Origin: Nitrospirota bacterium
GTDB lineage: Bacteria; Nitrospirota; 9FT-COMBO-42-15; HDB-SIOI813
Reading direction: 5' to 3'
NCBI GenBank assembly: GCA_020851375.1
Contig: JADZCV010000025.1
Coordinates: 100,212 to 164,211 of the forward strand
Length of the DNA stretch: 64,000 nt
The translations under genes and the position numbers were made by a program. Below the pieces are notes generated by a model. The model saw only the letters and a program-made list of their open reading frames with translations, was not told where the DNA came from and did not search any database. The first letter of the stretch is position 1; each line of letters starts with the position of its first letter. This document shows positions 36,152-46,331 of the stretch, one piece after another.

Positions 36152-36912
36152 AAAAGATAATGCCGCATATTTATGGCAAAGTAAAAAAAGTCTGGGGTAA
36201 TGATGTTGATATGTTAGTCCAGGAGCGGGAGACTATGAATTCGAAACCCATTCTTCAGCATCTCTGGCGTGGATGGTACAAGGAGATAGAACCCTTTATG
36301 TCCCAAAAAGGTTTAAATATAGAAGTCGGGGCCGGGGGCGGATTTGCCAGTACCTATTTCAGTAATTTAATTCAAACAGATATTGTAAAAACACCTTATA
36401 TTAAAATATGTTGTGATGCATCGGCTTTTCCATTTAAAGATAATGTGTTAGATACAATTGTAATGTTTGCAGTCTTACATCATTTCAAGAATATTGATGA
36501 TTTTTTCAATGAGGCGAGAAGGGTTTTAAAAAAAGGCGGGAAAGTCATAATGGTTGAACCCTATGTCAGTTACCTTTCATATCCTGTATGGAGATTCCTT
36601 CATTATGAAAGCTGCAATCTTAAAAGTCTGACAATAGATTCGAATGAAACTGCCCGTATTGATGCGAACATCGCCATCCCAACAATTCTCTTTAGAAAGA
36701 AAAGAAAACAATTTGAAAAGAACTACGCTGATCTGCAGATTATATATGAAAATTATCACACAGTTTTTCACTTTTTCGCCTCAGGAGGATATACTTATCC
36801 AAGCCTGATTCCACAAATTTTATTGCCTAACCTGGTAAAGATTGAAAATAAATTACAGCCTTTGGGAAAATGGTTTGGCTCATTTATGACTGTAATCATC
36901 CAGAAGGATTAA
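36148..36912 (+). CDS. Class I SAM methyltransferase
   Basis: 254 residues with motif I NIEVGAGGGFASTY near residues 56-69, a CCDASAFPFKDNVLDTIV motif near 91-108 and LHHFKNIDDFFNEARRVLKKGG. This is the Methyltransf_11 pattern. Unlike the pseudo-methyltransferase domains elsewhere in this locus its glycine-rich loop is intact, so activity is expected. ATG 36148 overlaps the previous stop by 4 bases. Likely methylates a glycan sugar, position unknown. Confidence 0.83.
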   Translation: MKKIMPHIYGKVKKVWGNDVDMLVQERETMNSKPILQHLWRGWYKEIEPFMSQKGLNIEVGAGGGFASTYFSNLIQTDIVKTPYIKICCDASAFPFKDNVLDTIVMFAVLHHFKNIDDFFNEARRVLKKGGKVIMVEPYVSYLSYPVWRFLHYESCNLKSLTIDSNETARIDANIAIPTILFRKKRKQFEKNYADLQIIYENYHTVFHFFASGGYTYPSLIPQILLPNLVKIENKLQPLGKWFGSFMTVIIQKD

Positions 36913-36922
36913 ATTCCATTAT

Positions 36923-37900
36923 ATGGATTACCCGTATGTTTCAATTATTATTCCTGCGTACAATGCCCAGGACACCTTGCAGCTCTGTCTTGATTCCATT
37001 ACGCGTTTAGACTATCCCGTGGAGCGGAGGGAGGTCATCCTGGTAAACAATAATTCTCATGACGCTACTGAAGATATTGCCCGAAGATATGCCATTACAA
37101 TAGTTAATGAAAACAATGAGCAATCTTCATACGCAGCTCGAAACCTGGGAATTCAACATGCAAAAGGGGATATACTCTTATTCACAGATACAGATTGTAT
37201 TGTAACTCCCCAGTGGATAAATAAGTTATTAGAATCGCATAGTAATCCCGAAATAGGCTGTTTTGCAGGCAATATTAAATCATATCAACCAAAGACCCTC
37301 GCGGAGTGTTTTGCCGCAATGGATGAAGAAAACCATAATCAGGAACGCAGCCTTCAAACAGGGTACCTTCCCGCTGCCAATACTGCAAATGTCGCATACC
37401 GCAAAGAACTCTTTCAGAAGATTGGTTTGTTTAACAGCGGTCTCAAATCAGGAGGAGATGCCGAATTGACCTGGAGACTGGTCAGATCCGGACAGTATAA
37501 GATTATTTATGTGCCTGAGGCTATTGTATATCATAAGCACAGAACTTCTATCAGAGACCTGTACCGCCAACATAGAAAATACGGTGAATCAATTACAGAC
37601 TTATTAAGGTTGTATCCTGGGAGTTGCGGGGACACCTTCTGGTTCGCAAAAGATATCGTTATTTTTAGCTTAGCAGGGATGAAGTCGTTACCTGGAAATC
37701 TTTACCGGTATTATCGGGGAAATGCTTCAGTGGTCGAGGTATGGTTTGATTTATTAAAGGCAATGTGCCGGTTGGGTTTAGTAGTCGGCAGGGTCCGGGC
37801 ACAGGGCCGCAGGGATAATGAATCAATATCACGACTTCTTGTTGTCCGGTATGTCCTGTCAAAAACATTTATAAGGCTTAAGAGTTTTATAGTGCCATGA
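36923..37900 (+). CDS. GT2 glycosyltransferase
   Basis: 325 residues: VSIIIPAYNAQDTLQ at the start, LLFTDTDC with DxD near residue 92, then AYRKELFQKIGLF and SGGDAELTWRLVR near residues 177-189 as the acceptor/base region. It resembles GT2 family members that add hexoses to O-antigen-type chains. The stop overlaps the next start by 4 bases. A short C-terminal hydrophobic stretch could touch the membrane. Confidence 0.87.
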   Translation: MDYPYVSIIIPAYNAQDTLQLCLDSITRLDYPVERREVILVNNNSHDATEDIARRYAITIVNENNEQSSYAARNLGIQHAKGDILLFTDTDCIVTPQWINKLLESHSNPEIGCFAGNIKSYQPKTLAECFAAMDEENHNQERSLQTGYLPAANTANVAYRKELFQKIGLFNSGLKSGGDAELTWRLVRSGQYKIIYVPEAIVYHKHRTSIRDLYRQHRKYGESITDLLRLYPGSCGDTFWFAKDIVIFSLAGMKSLPGNLYRYYRGNASVVEVWFDLLKAMCRLGLVVGRVRAQGRRDNESISRLLVVRYVLSKTFIRLKSFIVP

Positions 37901-39102
37901 AAATACTTCATGTAAACAATAATTTCCATTTTTTAGGGGGAACAGAACAATATCTCTACAGTATTTGTCATGAGCTCAATAAGCTTGGTCATAGGAATAC
38001 TGTTATACATGGCAGTCCCGACAATATTGCTTACAACAATGCTGCTGAAAAGGATTATCCTATTCCTTTCCTTGATGATTTTAGCGCCCGCCTGAAAACA
38101 GAATTGAAGAAGCAGGTCACATCCATAGTGGGTAATGAAGATCCGGATATTGTTTATCTTCACAATATCCACAATCCGTATGTTGTAGAAGCCCTGACAG
38201 AGTTGAAGCCTGTAGTTAAATATGTCCATGATCACGAATTCTATTGTCCTAAAGGCATAAGGATAGTAAACAACTCTCTCTGTTCTAACAGCGTGTCTCT
38301 CAGATGTTCAATAAATGCTTTCAGAGGTAACGGATACAGATGCATGGGGCGGCGGGGTGAACTATTAAAAATATTAATAAAAATAAAGCAGATGTTAGTG
38401 AACAAGCGTGTTCATCGAAATGTAAAGAAATTTGTGGTTGCCAGCAACCATATGAAAAATAACCTGCTTATGCAGGGATATCAGGATAACAGGGTAGCAG
38501 TCATTCCATATTTTACGGAGATTCCAGACGATATCGTTACGGCAAATCAACAGAACAATATTCTCTTTGTGGGGAGGATCTCGCCAGAAAAAGGCCTCGA
38601 TATGTTTATTGAAAGCCTGGCACTTCTGGAGGCAAACTTCCGGTTTATTATCGTCGGAGAAGGACGCCCGGATTATTTAGATATGCTTCATAATAAGATC
38701 AGAGAAAAGAAACTGGAACAGAAGGTGGAATTTTCCGGGTGGGTGGATAACAGACATATTAGTGAATATTTTGAGAAATCTGCCTTCCTTGTGGTACCTT
38801 CCATCTGGCCGGAACCATTCGGTATGGTTGGGATTGAGGCAATGGCCAATAGCAGGCCGGCAATAGCATTTAACGTAGGCGGAATTTCAGAATGGCTCGA
38901 AGATGGGAATACAGGTTTTTTGATTGAACGAATGGACATAAGGGGTTTTGCCCGGAAGATGGATCTCCTTCTGAGGGACAAATCACTCAGACATGAATTT
39001 GGTCAGAATGCCTACAAAAGGGCGGCCACCATCTTCAATAAGACAAATCATATCCAAAGATTAATCCGGGTGTTCAACGAAGTTCTTAACAAGGGGAAAT
39101 AA
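37897..39102 (+). CDS. GT4 glycosyltransferase
   Basis: 401 residues. FHFLGGTEQYLYSICHELN near residue 10 contains the GT-B glycine loop. HDHEFYCPKGIRIV near residue 110 precedes a segment with several Cys (C120, C129, C137, C149 region), typical of a subgroup of GT4 enzymes. The donor motif is EPFGMVGIEAMANSRPAIAF. It overlaps the upstream GT2 gene by 4 bases. Sugar specificity unknown. Confidence 0.87.
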   Translation: MKILHVNNNFHFLGGTEQYLYSICHELNKLGHRNTVIHGSPDNIAYNNAAEKDYPIPFLDDFSARLKTELKKQVTSIVGNEDPDIVYLHNIHNPYVVEALTELKPVVKYVHDHEFYCPKGIRIVNNSLCSNSVSLRCSINAFRGNGYRCMGRRGELLKILIKIKQMLVNKRVHRNVKKFVVASNHMKNNLLMQGYQDNRVAVIPYFTEIPDDIVTANQQNNILFVGRISPEKGLDMFIESLALLEANFRFIIVGEGRPDYLDMLHNKIREKKLEQKVEFSGWVDNRHISEYFEKSAFLVVPSIWPEPFGMVGIEAMANSRPAIAFNVGGISEWLEDGNTGFLIERMDIRGFARKMDLLLRDKSLRHEFGQNAYKRAATIFNKTNHIQRLIRVFNEVLNKGK

Positions 39103-39109
39103 TTCAGGA

Positions 39110-40321
39110 ATGCGAATTGGAATAGATGTCACGGATATTACAGCGGACATGCAAAAAGGAGGTATCTACCATTATATCGTAAACCTTTTTTCAAATTTAA
39201 GAGATATAGATACGGAAAACCGGTACATCCTGTTTTTTAATTATTTTCTGAAGGTTCACAGAGCTAAGTGTGAAGAGGTAATGAAGCAACTTGAAGGTAG
39301 AAATATGCAGATCAAATTATCCAGATTTCCGAGGAGGTTAAGGGCAAAACTGCACATCCCTGTAAATATGTTCATCGGAAACATTGATATTTTTCACGGC
39401 CCATTTGATAATCTGTTGCCTGTTGTGGGTTGCAAAAAAATAACTACAATTCACGATGTCCGGTATTTTGATATACATCCCCGTTTACATGAGGTCTTGC
39501 CAGAGCTGGCGGACTACTCAATAGATTCCAATTATTATAATTGGTGGAATACCTGGATGGAAGGTATGAGAAAGCGGGTCTCTTCAGCCGCCTTCAAAGC
39601 AGATCATATCATAGCAGTCTCCAATTATTCACGGGATTCCCTGATTAACCTGCTTCATGTGAATAAAGATAAAATCCATACAATCTATAATGGAGTCTCT
39701 CCCCTTTTTGTCCCTGTTAATGACAAAAAGAAAATAGAAATGATTACCAAGAAGTATGATATTGATCACGACTATCTGTTATTTGTTGGACATATTGATC
39801 CATTTAAAAATATTTTAAGGATGATTGATGCATTTCATATGGTAAAAAATGAGAACGGATCGGGTGCCCCCTGCTTAGTCATGATCAGTCCTACCAGGGA
39901 GAGTGACTGGTTCTATAGAGTTGTCAAACAAAAAATAAGCCGGATGTCGTTAACCCATGATATACAGATTGTTAATAACATCCCCGATGAGGAGCTGCCC
40001 TATTTTTATAGCGGGGCAACTGCCCTGTTATTGCCGTCTCTTTATGAAGGATTTGGTATGCCGGCAATTGAGGCGATGGCCTGTGGAACTCCGGTTATTG
40101 CAGCCAATGCCTGTTCCCTTCCGGAAGTTGTTGGAGATGCCGCGCTACTGGTTGATCCTTATTCTATTAATTCTATTGTTGAAGGGATTCAAAGAATATT
40201 ATCGGATGATAACCTCCGGGAGGATCTTGCAATCCGGGGACTGAAAAGGTCAAGACTATTCAGCTGGGAAAAAACCGCAAGGGAAACCTTGAAACTATAC
40301 CAAGAGGTTTATAACCAATAA
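39110..40321 (+). CDS. GT4 glycosyltransferase
   Basis: 403 residues. It starts [18 protein letters not shown] followed by IYHYIVNL, and has [18 protein letters not shown] and [19 protein letters not shown] near residues 315-333. It belongs to the same subgroup as the next gene, which shares the opening and the SLPEVVGDA pattern. It is probably a mannosyl/rhamnosyl-type transferase by general resemblance, but this is not certain. Confidence 0.87.
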   Translation: MRIGIDVTDITADMQKGGIYHYIVNLFSNLRDIDTENRYILFFNYFLKVHRAKCEEVMKQLEGRNMQIKLSRFPRRLRAKLHIPVNMFIGNIDIFHGPFDNLLPVVGCKKITTIHDVRYFDIHPRLHEVLPELADYSIDSNYYNWWNTWMEGMRKRVSSAAFKADHIIAVSNYSRDSLINLLHVNKDKIHTIYNGVSPLFVPVNDKKKIEMITKKYDIDHDYLLFVGHIDPFKNILRMIDAFHMVKNENGSGAPCLVMISPTRESDWFYRVVKQKISRMSLTHDIQIVNNIPDEELPYFYSGATALLLPSLYEGFGMPAIEAMACGTPVIAANACSLPEVVGDAALLVDPYSINSIVEGIQRILSDDNLREDLAIRGLKRSRLFSWEKTARETLKLYQEVYNQ

Positions 40322-40393
40322 CAGATCAGGTCAAAACAATATTTTTATTGCAGGACTGATACCATTGTCCGCTAATAATTATTTTTATAAAAA

Positions 40394-41527
40394 ATGATCA
40401 TAGGAGTTGATGCTACAGAGTTCGGAATTGATCGTGGTGGAGTGAGACACTACATGTTTAATCTTCTGCAATCACTCCAGGAGATTGATAAAGATAATAT
40501 CTACCGGGTCATACTGCATTTCTGGAAAAAAACTATGATGGAATCTTATACGGAGCTTCAATGCCTGCTAACTCAAAATAATTTTGAATTAAAATGGGTT
40601 CGATTCCCGGGGACAATTATTTCTTCCTGGAAACTTCCGATAGACCTTTTTACAGGCCCCTTCGATGTCTATCATGGAGCAGGGCATTTCGTGGACCGTG
40701 TCTGCCATGGGAAGACAGTCATGACGGTTCATGACCTCGATTATTGTATAGTGCCGGATTTATTAGACAAAGAATGGGTTATTAAAAAGGCTAAATTCAC
40801 AGAATTCTCTATCCGCAGGGCCTCGGCTGTAATTGTTCCTTCTAATTTCATCAAAGATGCAATACTATCACAGTTCTCAACAGAAAAAGACCGTGTAATC
40901 GTTGTCCATCATGGTGTAAGTAATGCCTTTTCACAGGTGTTGGACAATCAGATTATTATGAATACGAAGAAAAAATATGGAATCCCCCCAAATTATATTT
41001 TATTTGTGGGTCAAATGAACCGTAATAAAAATCTTATACGACTCATTGAAGCATTTAACATGATTAAACAAACTCATAATATTCCCTATGGCCTTGTTAT
41101 GGTTGGAGCAAAAAGGTCATTTTACAAAGAAATCGTCATGCGGATTACAGAATTGGGCCTGCAAAATGACGTACTTTTCCCGGGTTATGTGGACGAAGCG
41201 GATTTACCATCTCTATATCAGGGTGCCACCCTCTTTATGTTTCCTTCTCTTTATGAAGGCTTTGGACTCCCGGTACTGGAGGCAATGGCCTCCGGTGTAC
41301 CGGTTATAGCATCTTCTTCCGGGTCATTGCCAGAGGTTGTCGGGAATGCGGGGTTACTTGTAAATCCTCTTCAGACGGAAGAGATAGCTCAGGCAATGCA
41401 CCGCCTGTTATCCGAAAGTCAACTGAGAGAGCAACTGATCCAGCTTGGCCTTGAAAGGGTCAGATGTTTTAGCTGGACGAACACAGCGCTGAAAACCTTG
41501 AATGTGTATAAGAATGTTTCAGGATGA
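40394..41527 (+). CDS. GT4 glycosyltransferase (paralog of 39110)
   Basis: 377 residues: [20 protein letters not shown] at the start, [18 protein letters not shown], and [19 protein letters not shown] with [13 protein letters not shown]. It is a near relative of the previous gene. A 72-base gap before it (40322-40393) is one of the longer gaps within the glycan locus and is AT-rich. It could hold a weak internal promoter but nothing convincing was found. Its stop overlaps the next gene by 4 bases. Confidence 0.87.
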   Translation: MIIGVDATEFGIDRGGVRHYMFNLLQSLQEIDKDNIYRVILHFWKKTMMESYTELQCLLTQNNFELKWVRFPGTIISSWKLPIDLFTGPFDVYHGAGHFVDRVCHGKTVMTVHDLDYCIVPDLLDKEWVIKKAKFTEFSIRRASAVIVPSNFIKDAILSQFSTEKDRVIVVHHGVSNAFSQVLDNQIIMNTKKKYGIPPNYILFVGQMNRNKNLIRLIEAFNMIKQTHNIPYGLVMVGAKRSFYKEIVMRITELGLQNDVLFPGYVDEADLPSLYQGATLFMFPSLYEGFGLPVLEAMASGVPVIASSSGSLPEVVGNAGLLVNPLQTEEIAQAMHRLLSESQLREQLIQLGLERVRCFSWTNTALKTLNVYKNVSG

Positions 41528-42801
41528 AAAGTCTCTTTATACTCACATTATTTGATTATCAGTATTTTAAAAATAACAGAATCCATCATATCGTAAGTCA
41601 ATTTCAAAATAGATTTGATTCGCTAACCCTAATGTATAAAGGCCATATAACCTATGATATGCCTTTCCTGACACAGGTAAGACATTTCTTGTCTTTCTCC
41701 GCAACGTCTTTCTACACTGATAAAATAAGGATGATCTGCGTTAATCCTTTGCTTAACCACGTTGAAGCCCTCGGTGTTGCACTGACTCAGCAGCAGGGAA
41801 ACCATCAACGAAGAAGGCTATTTCACTGGATTGTCTGGAAGGTACTGGGGTTTATGGGTTTGCTATCAGAAATCAGTATAATAGGTTGTTTCCTTGTGGC
41901 ATACCTGTTCAAAGTCCGGCGCCGGTTTGATGTTTTTATAGGACAGGGTCCTATTGAAGTTTTCGTGGGATATATCCTTCAGCGTTTCGGAAGAGTCCGC
42001 CTCCTTGTCTATGATGACATGGATTATGCCCCGGGGTACTCACCTCATAGTATTCGAAGGGTCATTTTAAAACACTTAGAGCGATATCTGATCAAAAAAT
42101 CGGATCTGGTCATATCCATAGGGGCATTCCTGGCCGAGACCAGGAAAAAAGAGACAGGTCGGGAAGTAATTATTATCCCAAATGGCGTAGACTATGAACT
42201 ATTCCAAAGGGCACAGGAGAAAATACCACATCCGCCTACGCTTTTATATATGGGGTTTGTAGAGGAGTGGTCCGGCCTTGATATGGTTATGGAGGCATTG
42301 AGCAAACTTGTAAAGGATTTTCCTGGAAGTCGACTATTCATTTTAGGACATACAACTCCTCAATATTTGAGGAAACTTGAGAAACTTGCAGATGAGTTGG
42401 CAATCAAAGAGGCAGTCTTTTATAAAGGAAATAAAACCCATGTGGACCTGATAAATTATCTGAAGGAAGCAGACATTGGCTTAGCTATGTTCAGACCTAT
42501 AGATCTCAGGAAGTATGCATTTTCTCTTAAAGTTGTCGAGTACATGGCAGGTGGACTGCCTGTGGTTACTACGTCAGGAACCCAATCAGCATCCGTAGTA
42601 GAACAGTATCATTGCGGAATAGCTGTTCCTTATGAAGTGAATGCACTTTATCAGGCCCTGCTTTCCATGTTATCTGATCAAAAACTTTATCAACACCTTT
42701 CAGAAAATGCAAAACACTATAGCAGGGACTTTAGATGGCAGGACCTTATGGACAGGACTTATAATGCCATTCAGTCCTCCTATGCAGCAAAATATACATA
42801 A
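41524..42801 (+). CDS. GT4 glycosyltransferase
   Basis: 425 residues. The N-terminal half is weakly conserved with a hydrophobic segment near residues 115-130. VYDDMDYAPGY near residue 160 and IPNGVDYELF near residue 219 mark the domain boundary. The donor region is less classical: IGLAMFRPIDLRKYAFSLKVVEYMAGGLPVVTT, which keeps a Glu before YMAGG. Likely an active but diverged GT4. Its ATG lies in the previous stop region (4-base overlap). Confidence 0.82.
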   Translation: MKSLFILTLFDYQYFKNNRIHHIVSQFQNRFDSLTLMYKGHITYDMPFLTQVRHFLSFSATSFYTDKIRMICVNPLLNHVEALGVALTQQQGNHQRRRLFHWIVWKVLGFMGLLSEISIIGCFLVAYLFKVRRRFDVFIGQGPIEVFVGYILQRFGRVRLLVYDDMDYAPGYSPHSIRRVILKHLERYLIKKSDLVISIGAFLAETRKKETGREVIIIPNGVDYELFQRAQEKIPHPPTLLYMGFVEEWSGLDMVMEALSKLVKDFPGSRLFILGHTTPQYLRKLEKLADELAIKEAVFYKGNKTHVDLINYLKEADIGLAMFRPIDLRKYAFSLKVVEYMAGGLPVVTTSGTQSASVVEQYHCGIAVPYEVNALYQALLSMLSDQKLYQHLSENAKHYSRDFRWQDLMDRTYNAIQSSYAAKYT

Positions 42802-42811
42802 CCTGATAAAT

Positions 42812-43993
42812 ATGGTTAATATTTTTAAAAAGATATTTTACCGGCTGATATTTTATGCAGGCCCATTTTTTAGCAATCTGACAGAAAATGAGTTTGAACA
42901 GAAGGATATAAGGAAAATACTTGTTGTTTCTATTGGGGAGATCGGAGATATCCTTCGCCTGTTCCCTTTATTCAATGCGGTAAAGACAAATTTCCCCAGT
43001 TCAAAAATATCCATATTAACAACACTTCCCTGTGATCACGATGTATGGACATTGCTTCCCAGGCCTATTAATATAGACGATAAAATAGTACTCGACATAA
43101 AGAAGAATCACCGCGGCATCTTAGGCAAACTCAGATTAATTCGTGATCTCCGTAAAAAGGCCTTTGATCTTACTATTGATCCAAGTCGGGGAGATGGGAT
43201 GGGTCCCAACTCTATCATGAGTTTTTTAATCGGGAGTCCGCACAGGGTGGGTTTTCAAAAAGGGGGGATAGGATTTCTGCATACGGTCAGGGTGAATTTC
43301 TCTGATGAGGAATATATTGGACGACAAAATCTGCGGCTTCTTGAGGCCATGGGCATTTCAGTCTCTTATTTTGGTATAGAACTCCATTTACCAGACCCGG
43401 ATCATTTTATAGTTAATCTCTTTGCCAGCTTAAAAGACCCTGTAGTCGTTATTCATCCTGGGGCCAAATGGAATGGATGGTATAGGTGCTGGCCTCCGCA
43501 CAAATATGCAGAGCTTGCAAAAACAATTATAAGGGATTATGATGCAAGCCTGCTTCTGTTAGGCGATGATTCGGAAAAGAAACTCACCAGCTGGATTGCC
43601 ATGGAGGCAGGACACCCCAATGTAATTGATCTGGCAGGGAAGACCTCACTTTCTGAGGTAGCCTTAATTATCAAGCATTCCCGCCTATTTATAGGTAACG
43701 ATTCTTCTTTACTTCATTTAGCCGTGGCGCTTAATACTCCTGCAATTGGGATTTTTGGTCCTACATTTCCCGGACAGGTTCTGCCGGACAATCCGAATTT
43801 TGTTGCAGTTTGTTCAGATCTGTCATGCAGACCGTGTTATACCCATCAACCTTTGTTCAATAACCAATGCACAAACCGTGAGTGTCTTGAAAGGCTTTCT
43901 GTTAATAATGTAATGGATGCAGTTAGACCGATGTTTGATAATATGGCCTGCAGGATGCCGGGCCCTCTGACCGGAAAACGTCTGACAGTGTAA
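42812..43993 (+). CDS. GT9 heptosyltransferase-like protein
   Basis: 393 residues from ATG 42812, chosen because the longer open frame back to 42641 lies inside the preceding gene and has no family-like sequence. ILVVSIGEIGDILRLFPLF near residue 33 and VVIHPGAKWNGWYRCWPP are hallmarks of GT9 (ADP-heptose:LPS heptosyltransferase) proteins. FIGNDSSLLHLAVALNTPAIGIFGPT supplies the donor-binding region. GT9 also occurs outside the LPS core, so heptose is not assured. Confidence 0.85.
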   Translation: MVNIFKKIFYRLIFYAGPFFSNLTENEFEQKDIRKILVVSIGEIGDILRLFPLFNAVKTNFPSSKISILTTLPCDHDVWTLLPRPINIDDKIVLDIKKNHRGILGKLRLIRDLRKKAFDLTIDPSRGDGMGPNSIMSFLIGSPHRVGFQKGGIGFLHTVRVNFSDEEYIGRQNLRLLEAMGISVSYFGIELHLPDPDHFIVNLFASLKDPVVVIHPGAKWNGWYRCWPPHKYAELAKTIIRDYDASLLLLGDDSEKKLTSWIAMEAGHPNVIDLAGKTSLSEVALIIKHSRLFIGNDSSLLHLAVALNTPAIGIFGPTFPGQVLPDNPNFVAVCSDLSCRPCYTHQPLFNNQCTNRECLERLSVNNVMDAVRPMFDNMACRMPGPLTGKRLTV

Positions 43994-44012
43994 CCACTGC
44001 AGCTGGATCTAC

Positions 44013-45119
44013 ATGAACATATTATTCCAAAGCCGAAACTCTCTGTTCAAGGATCATGTTGGTGACACAACGCAGGTGTTAAAAACAAAAGAATACTTAG
44101 AGAAGGCCGGTGTCAAAGTTGATATTTCTTTAGAATTAGAACCTGATGTTTCCCGTTATGATCTCGTTCATATTTTCAATTTTACCAGGCCCCAGGAGAC
44201 GTTTATCCAGGCGAGAAATGCAAAAAAGTATCACAAAAAAGTTGTACTATCTCCTATCTTTGTAGATTATAGTGAATATGATAAAAAATGCCGGGAAGGT
44301 ATCATAAAAGTATTATTTAAACTTCTTAATAAGCATCAGATTGAATACTGCAAGATATTAGGAAAGGTCATAGTTACAAGAGAAATTCATAAAGGAAACC
44401 TTCTCGTCTTAAAGAAGGGGGTTTGGAATACACAAAAGGAATCACTAAAATATATAGATCTCTTCTTACCCAATTCGCAGTCAGAGTGGCGCCGTTTTGC
44501 CAAAGAACTTGATATACATGATGCTCTTCATCAGGCCGTCCCAAACTCCGTAGATCAGCAGCTATTTAACCCGGAGAAGTTAGAGATTGATCCAGAGCAT
44601 CTCCAATTTAAAGGGTGTATACTTTGCGTGGCCCGCATTGACGGGAGAAAGAATCAATTCAGCCTTGTCCAGGCATTAAAAAATTACCCGGGGAAATTAG
44701 TCTTTGTGGGCAAAACATCTCAGCATCACAACAAGGATTTTATCAGATTAAAAAACTTTGACAGACCCAATACATATTTTTTAGGGGATATTCCACATAA
44801 GAAACTGCCGTCATTATATGCAGTCTCCAAAGTGCATGTATTACCTAGTTATTTTGAGACAACAGGCCTTTCATCTTTAGAAGCAGGTGCAATGGGATGT
44901 AATATTGTAGTCAGTGATCGCGGTGATGTAAGAGAGTATTTCGGTAACCTTGCGTATTATTGCGAACCCGATTCTATTGACTCAATTCGTAATGCCGTTT
45001 TGGAGGCATACAATTCACCTGTAAATCAGGCGTTAAGTAAACATATTCTTGAGAATTTCATATGGGAAATAACAGCAAGCAAGACCCTGTCTGCCTATGA
45101 ACTACTTTTTAGGAACTAA
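44013..45119 (+). CDS. GT4 glycosyltransferase
   Basis: 368 residues. GDTTQVLKTKEYLEKAG near residue 17 precedes the GT-B first domain, ILCVARIDGRKNQFSLVQAL opens the second, and SYFETTGLSSLEAGAMGCN gives the donor-binding E...E (ETTGLSSLE). It is followed 4 bases later by the lipoprotein gene. Sugar unknown. Confidence 0.85.
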   Translation: MNILFQSRNSLFKDHVGDTTQVLKTKEYLEKAGVKVDISLELEPDVSRYDLVHIFNFTRPQETFIQARNAKKYHKKVVLSPIFVDYSEYDKKCREGIIKVLFKLLNKHQIEYCKILGKVIVTREIHKGNLLVLKKGVWNTQKESLKYIDLFLPNSQSEWRRFAKELDIHDALHQAVPNSVDQQLFNPEKLEIDPEHLQFKGCILCVARIDGRKNQFSLVQALKNYPGKLVFVGKTSQHHNKDFIRLKNFDRPNTYFLGDIPHKKLPSLYAVSKVHVLPSYFETTGLSSLEAGAMGCNIVVSDRGDVREYFGNLAYYCEPDSIDSIRNAVLEAYNSPVNQALSKHILENFIWEITASKTLSAYELLFRN

Positions 45120-45122
45120 TTC

Positions 45123-46331
45123 ATGATAAATAGAAATCTCCTCAGAAAAAGTAAGAGTAGACATTTTCTATCTTTCTTTTTAATTCTTACCATACTTTAT
45201 GGCGGGTGTAATGATTTGATAAGCAAGCAGTCTTCCTGCACCCCAGCTCAAGTAGTAATCCCGCAAATTGAACAAAAAGGCCCCACTTCAACACCTAAAC
45301 CTATTACTACGGATTACCAGATTGGAGCTTTCTATTTTCCAGGCTGGCAAACTGGTACTATATTCTGGAAGGATCTTCTGGGTGCAACTGATTCCCATTC
45401 CCCCTGCCAGTCGTGGCAGGAGAGAATTCCACTGTTAGGACTTTATCCGGAAGAGGAGACATGGGTAGCAGACTGGCATATAAAATGGGCGGTTGAGCAT
45501 GGGATATCTTTCTTTGCCTATGATTGGTTTTGGCAAAATGATAAGCCCTTTTTGGATCATGCACTTCAGGCGCATATGCAGTATCCGTATAAAGACTTAC
45601 TCAAGTTTTGTGTGATGTGGGCGAACCATGCCCCTTTTATACCGACCCCGGCAGATATACCTAAGATCGCCGATTATTGGATCAGCAACTACTTTAATAA
45701 ATCAAATTATTTGAAATTCAGCGGCCGGCCGGTGGTCATGGTCTTCCTGCCTGACAGAATCGGCGGAGATCCCAACAAGACATCAGATGCGATATTGACT
45801 ATAAGAAGTCTTGTAAAGAATGCTGGTTACCCCGACATATATTTAATTGCAATCAGTAATGATACCCCTGGTAAAAATGTTGTAGATTTCTATATGTCAT
45901 CGGGTTATAACGCATACACCCCGTACAATTATGTCAAACCTGATCCCCAAATTGCGTCTTATGACACCACGATTGAACAATACAAAACGAACTGGGTCAC
46001 GGCTCTCAGCATTGGCAGGCTTCCGTATATTGTTCCGGTTACCCCCGGTTGGGATGCCAGACCAGCGCAGGGAAGCGGGGCTACGGTCCGCACAGGAAGT
46101 ACCCCTGACAAATTTAAGGTCATGCTTCAGAATGCCAGGACATTTCTGGATTCCAGCGGAGGAAACATTTATCCCAAAATGCTAATGATCGAGGCCTGGA
46201 ATGAACTCGGTGAGGGTTCCTATATCGAACCTACTATGCAGTGGGAGTTTGGTTCTCTTGATGCATTAAGGGAGGTGTTTATCGGGGTTCCTCAACCTCA
46301 CTCTGACGAATATCCTGAGGTAATCAAGTGA
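45123..46331 (+). CDS. GH99/WbsX-like lipoprotein
   Basis: 402 residues. A basic start and hydrophobic stretch (about residues 14-27) end in ILYGGC, a slightly atypical lipobox, so attachment to the membrane is probable. The mature part begins with IGAFYFPGWQTGTIF and WHIKWAVEHGISFFAYDWFW, the WbsX/GH99-like barrel. WNELGEGSYIEP near residues 359-370 contains E361 and E364, matching the Glu pair of GH99 endo-alpha-mannosidase-type enzymes. Unlike cytoplasmic WbsX domains in rhamnan loci, this one would act outside the cytoplasm, perhaps trimming or releasing glycan. Confidence 0.78.
   Translation: MINRNLLRKSKSRHFLSFFLILTILYGGCNDLISKQSSCTPAQVVIPQIEQKGPTSTPKPITTDYQIGAFYFPGWQTGTIFWKDLLGATDSHSPCQSWQERIPLLGLYPEEETWVADWHIKWAVEHGISFFAYDWFWQNDKPFLDHALQAHMQYPYKDLLKFCVMWANHAPFIPTPADIPKIADYWISNYFNKSNYLKFSGRPVVMVFLPDRIGGDPNKTSDAILTIRSLVKNAGYPDIYLIAISNDTPGKNVVDFYMSSGYNAYTPYNYVKPDPQIASYDTTIEQYKTNWVTALSIGRLPYIVPVTPGWDARPAQGSGATVRTGSTPDKFKVMLQNARTFLDSSGGNIYPKMLMIEAWNELGEGSYIEPTMQWEFGSLDALREVFIGVPQPHSDEYPEVIK

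Noticed and set aside
40348..40378. Possible internal promoter TTGCAG-N19-TAATAA before the GT4 gene at 40394
   Set aside because: The spacing is too long and the boxes are weak in an AT-rich gap.
42641..42811. N-terminal extension of the GT9 protein
   Set aside because: It overlaps the GT4 gene in another frame and does not resemble GT9 proteins.
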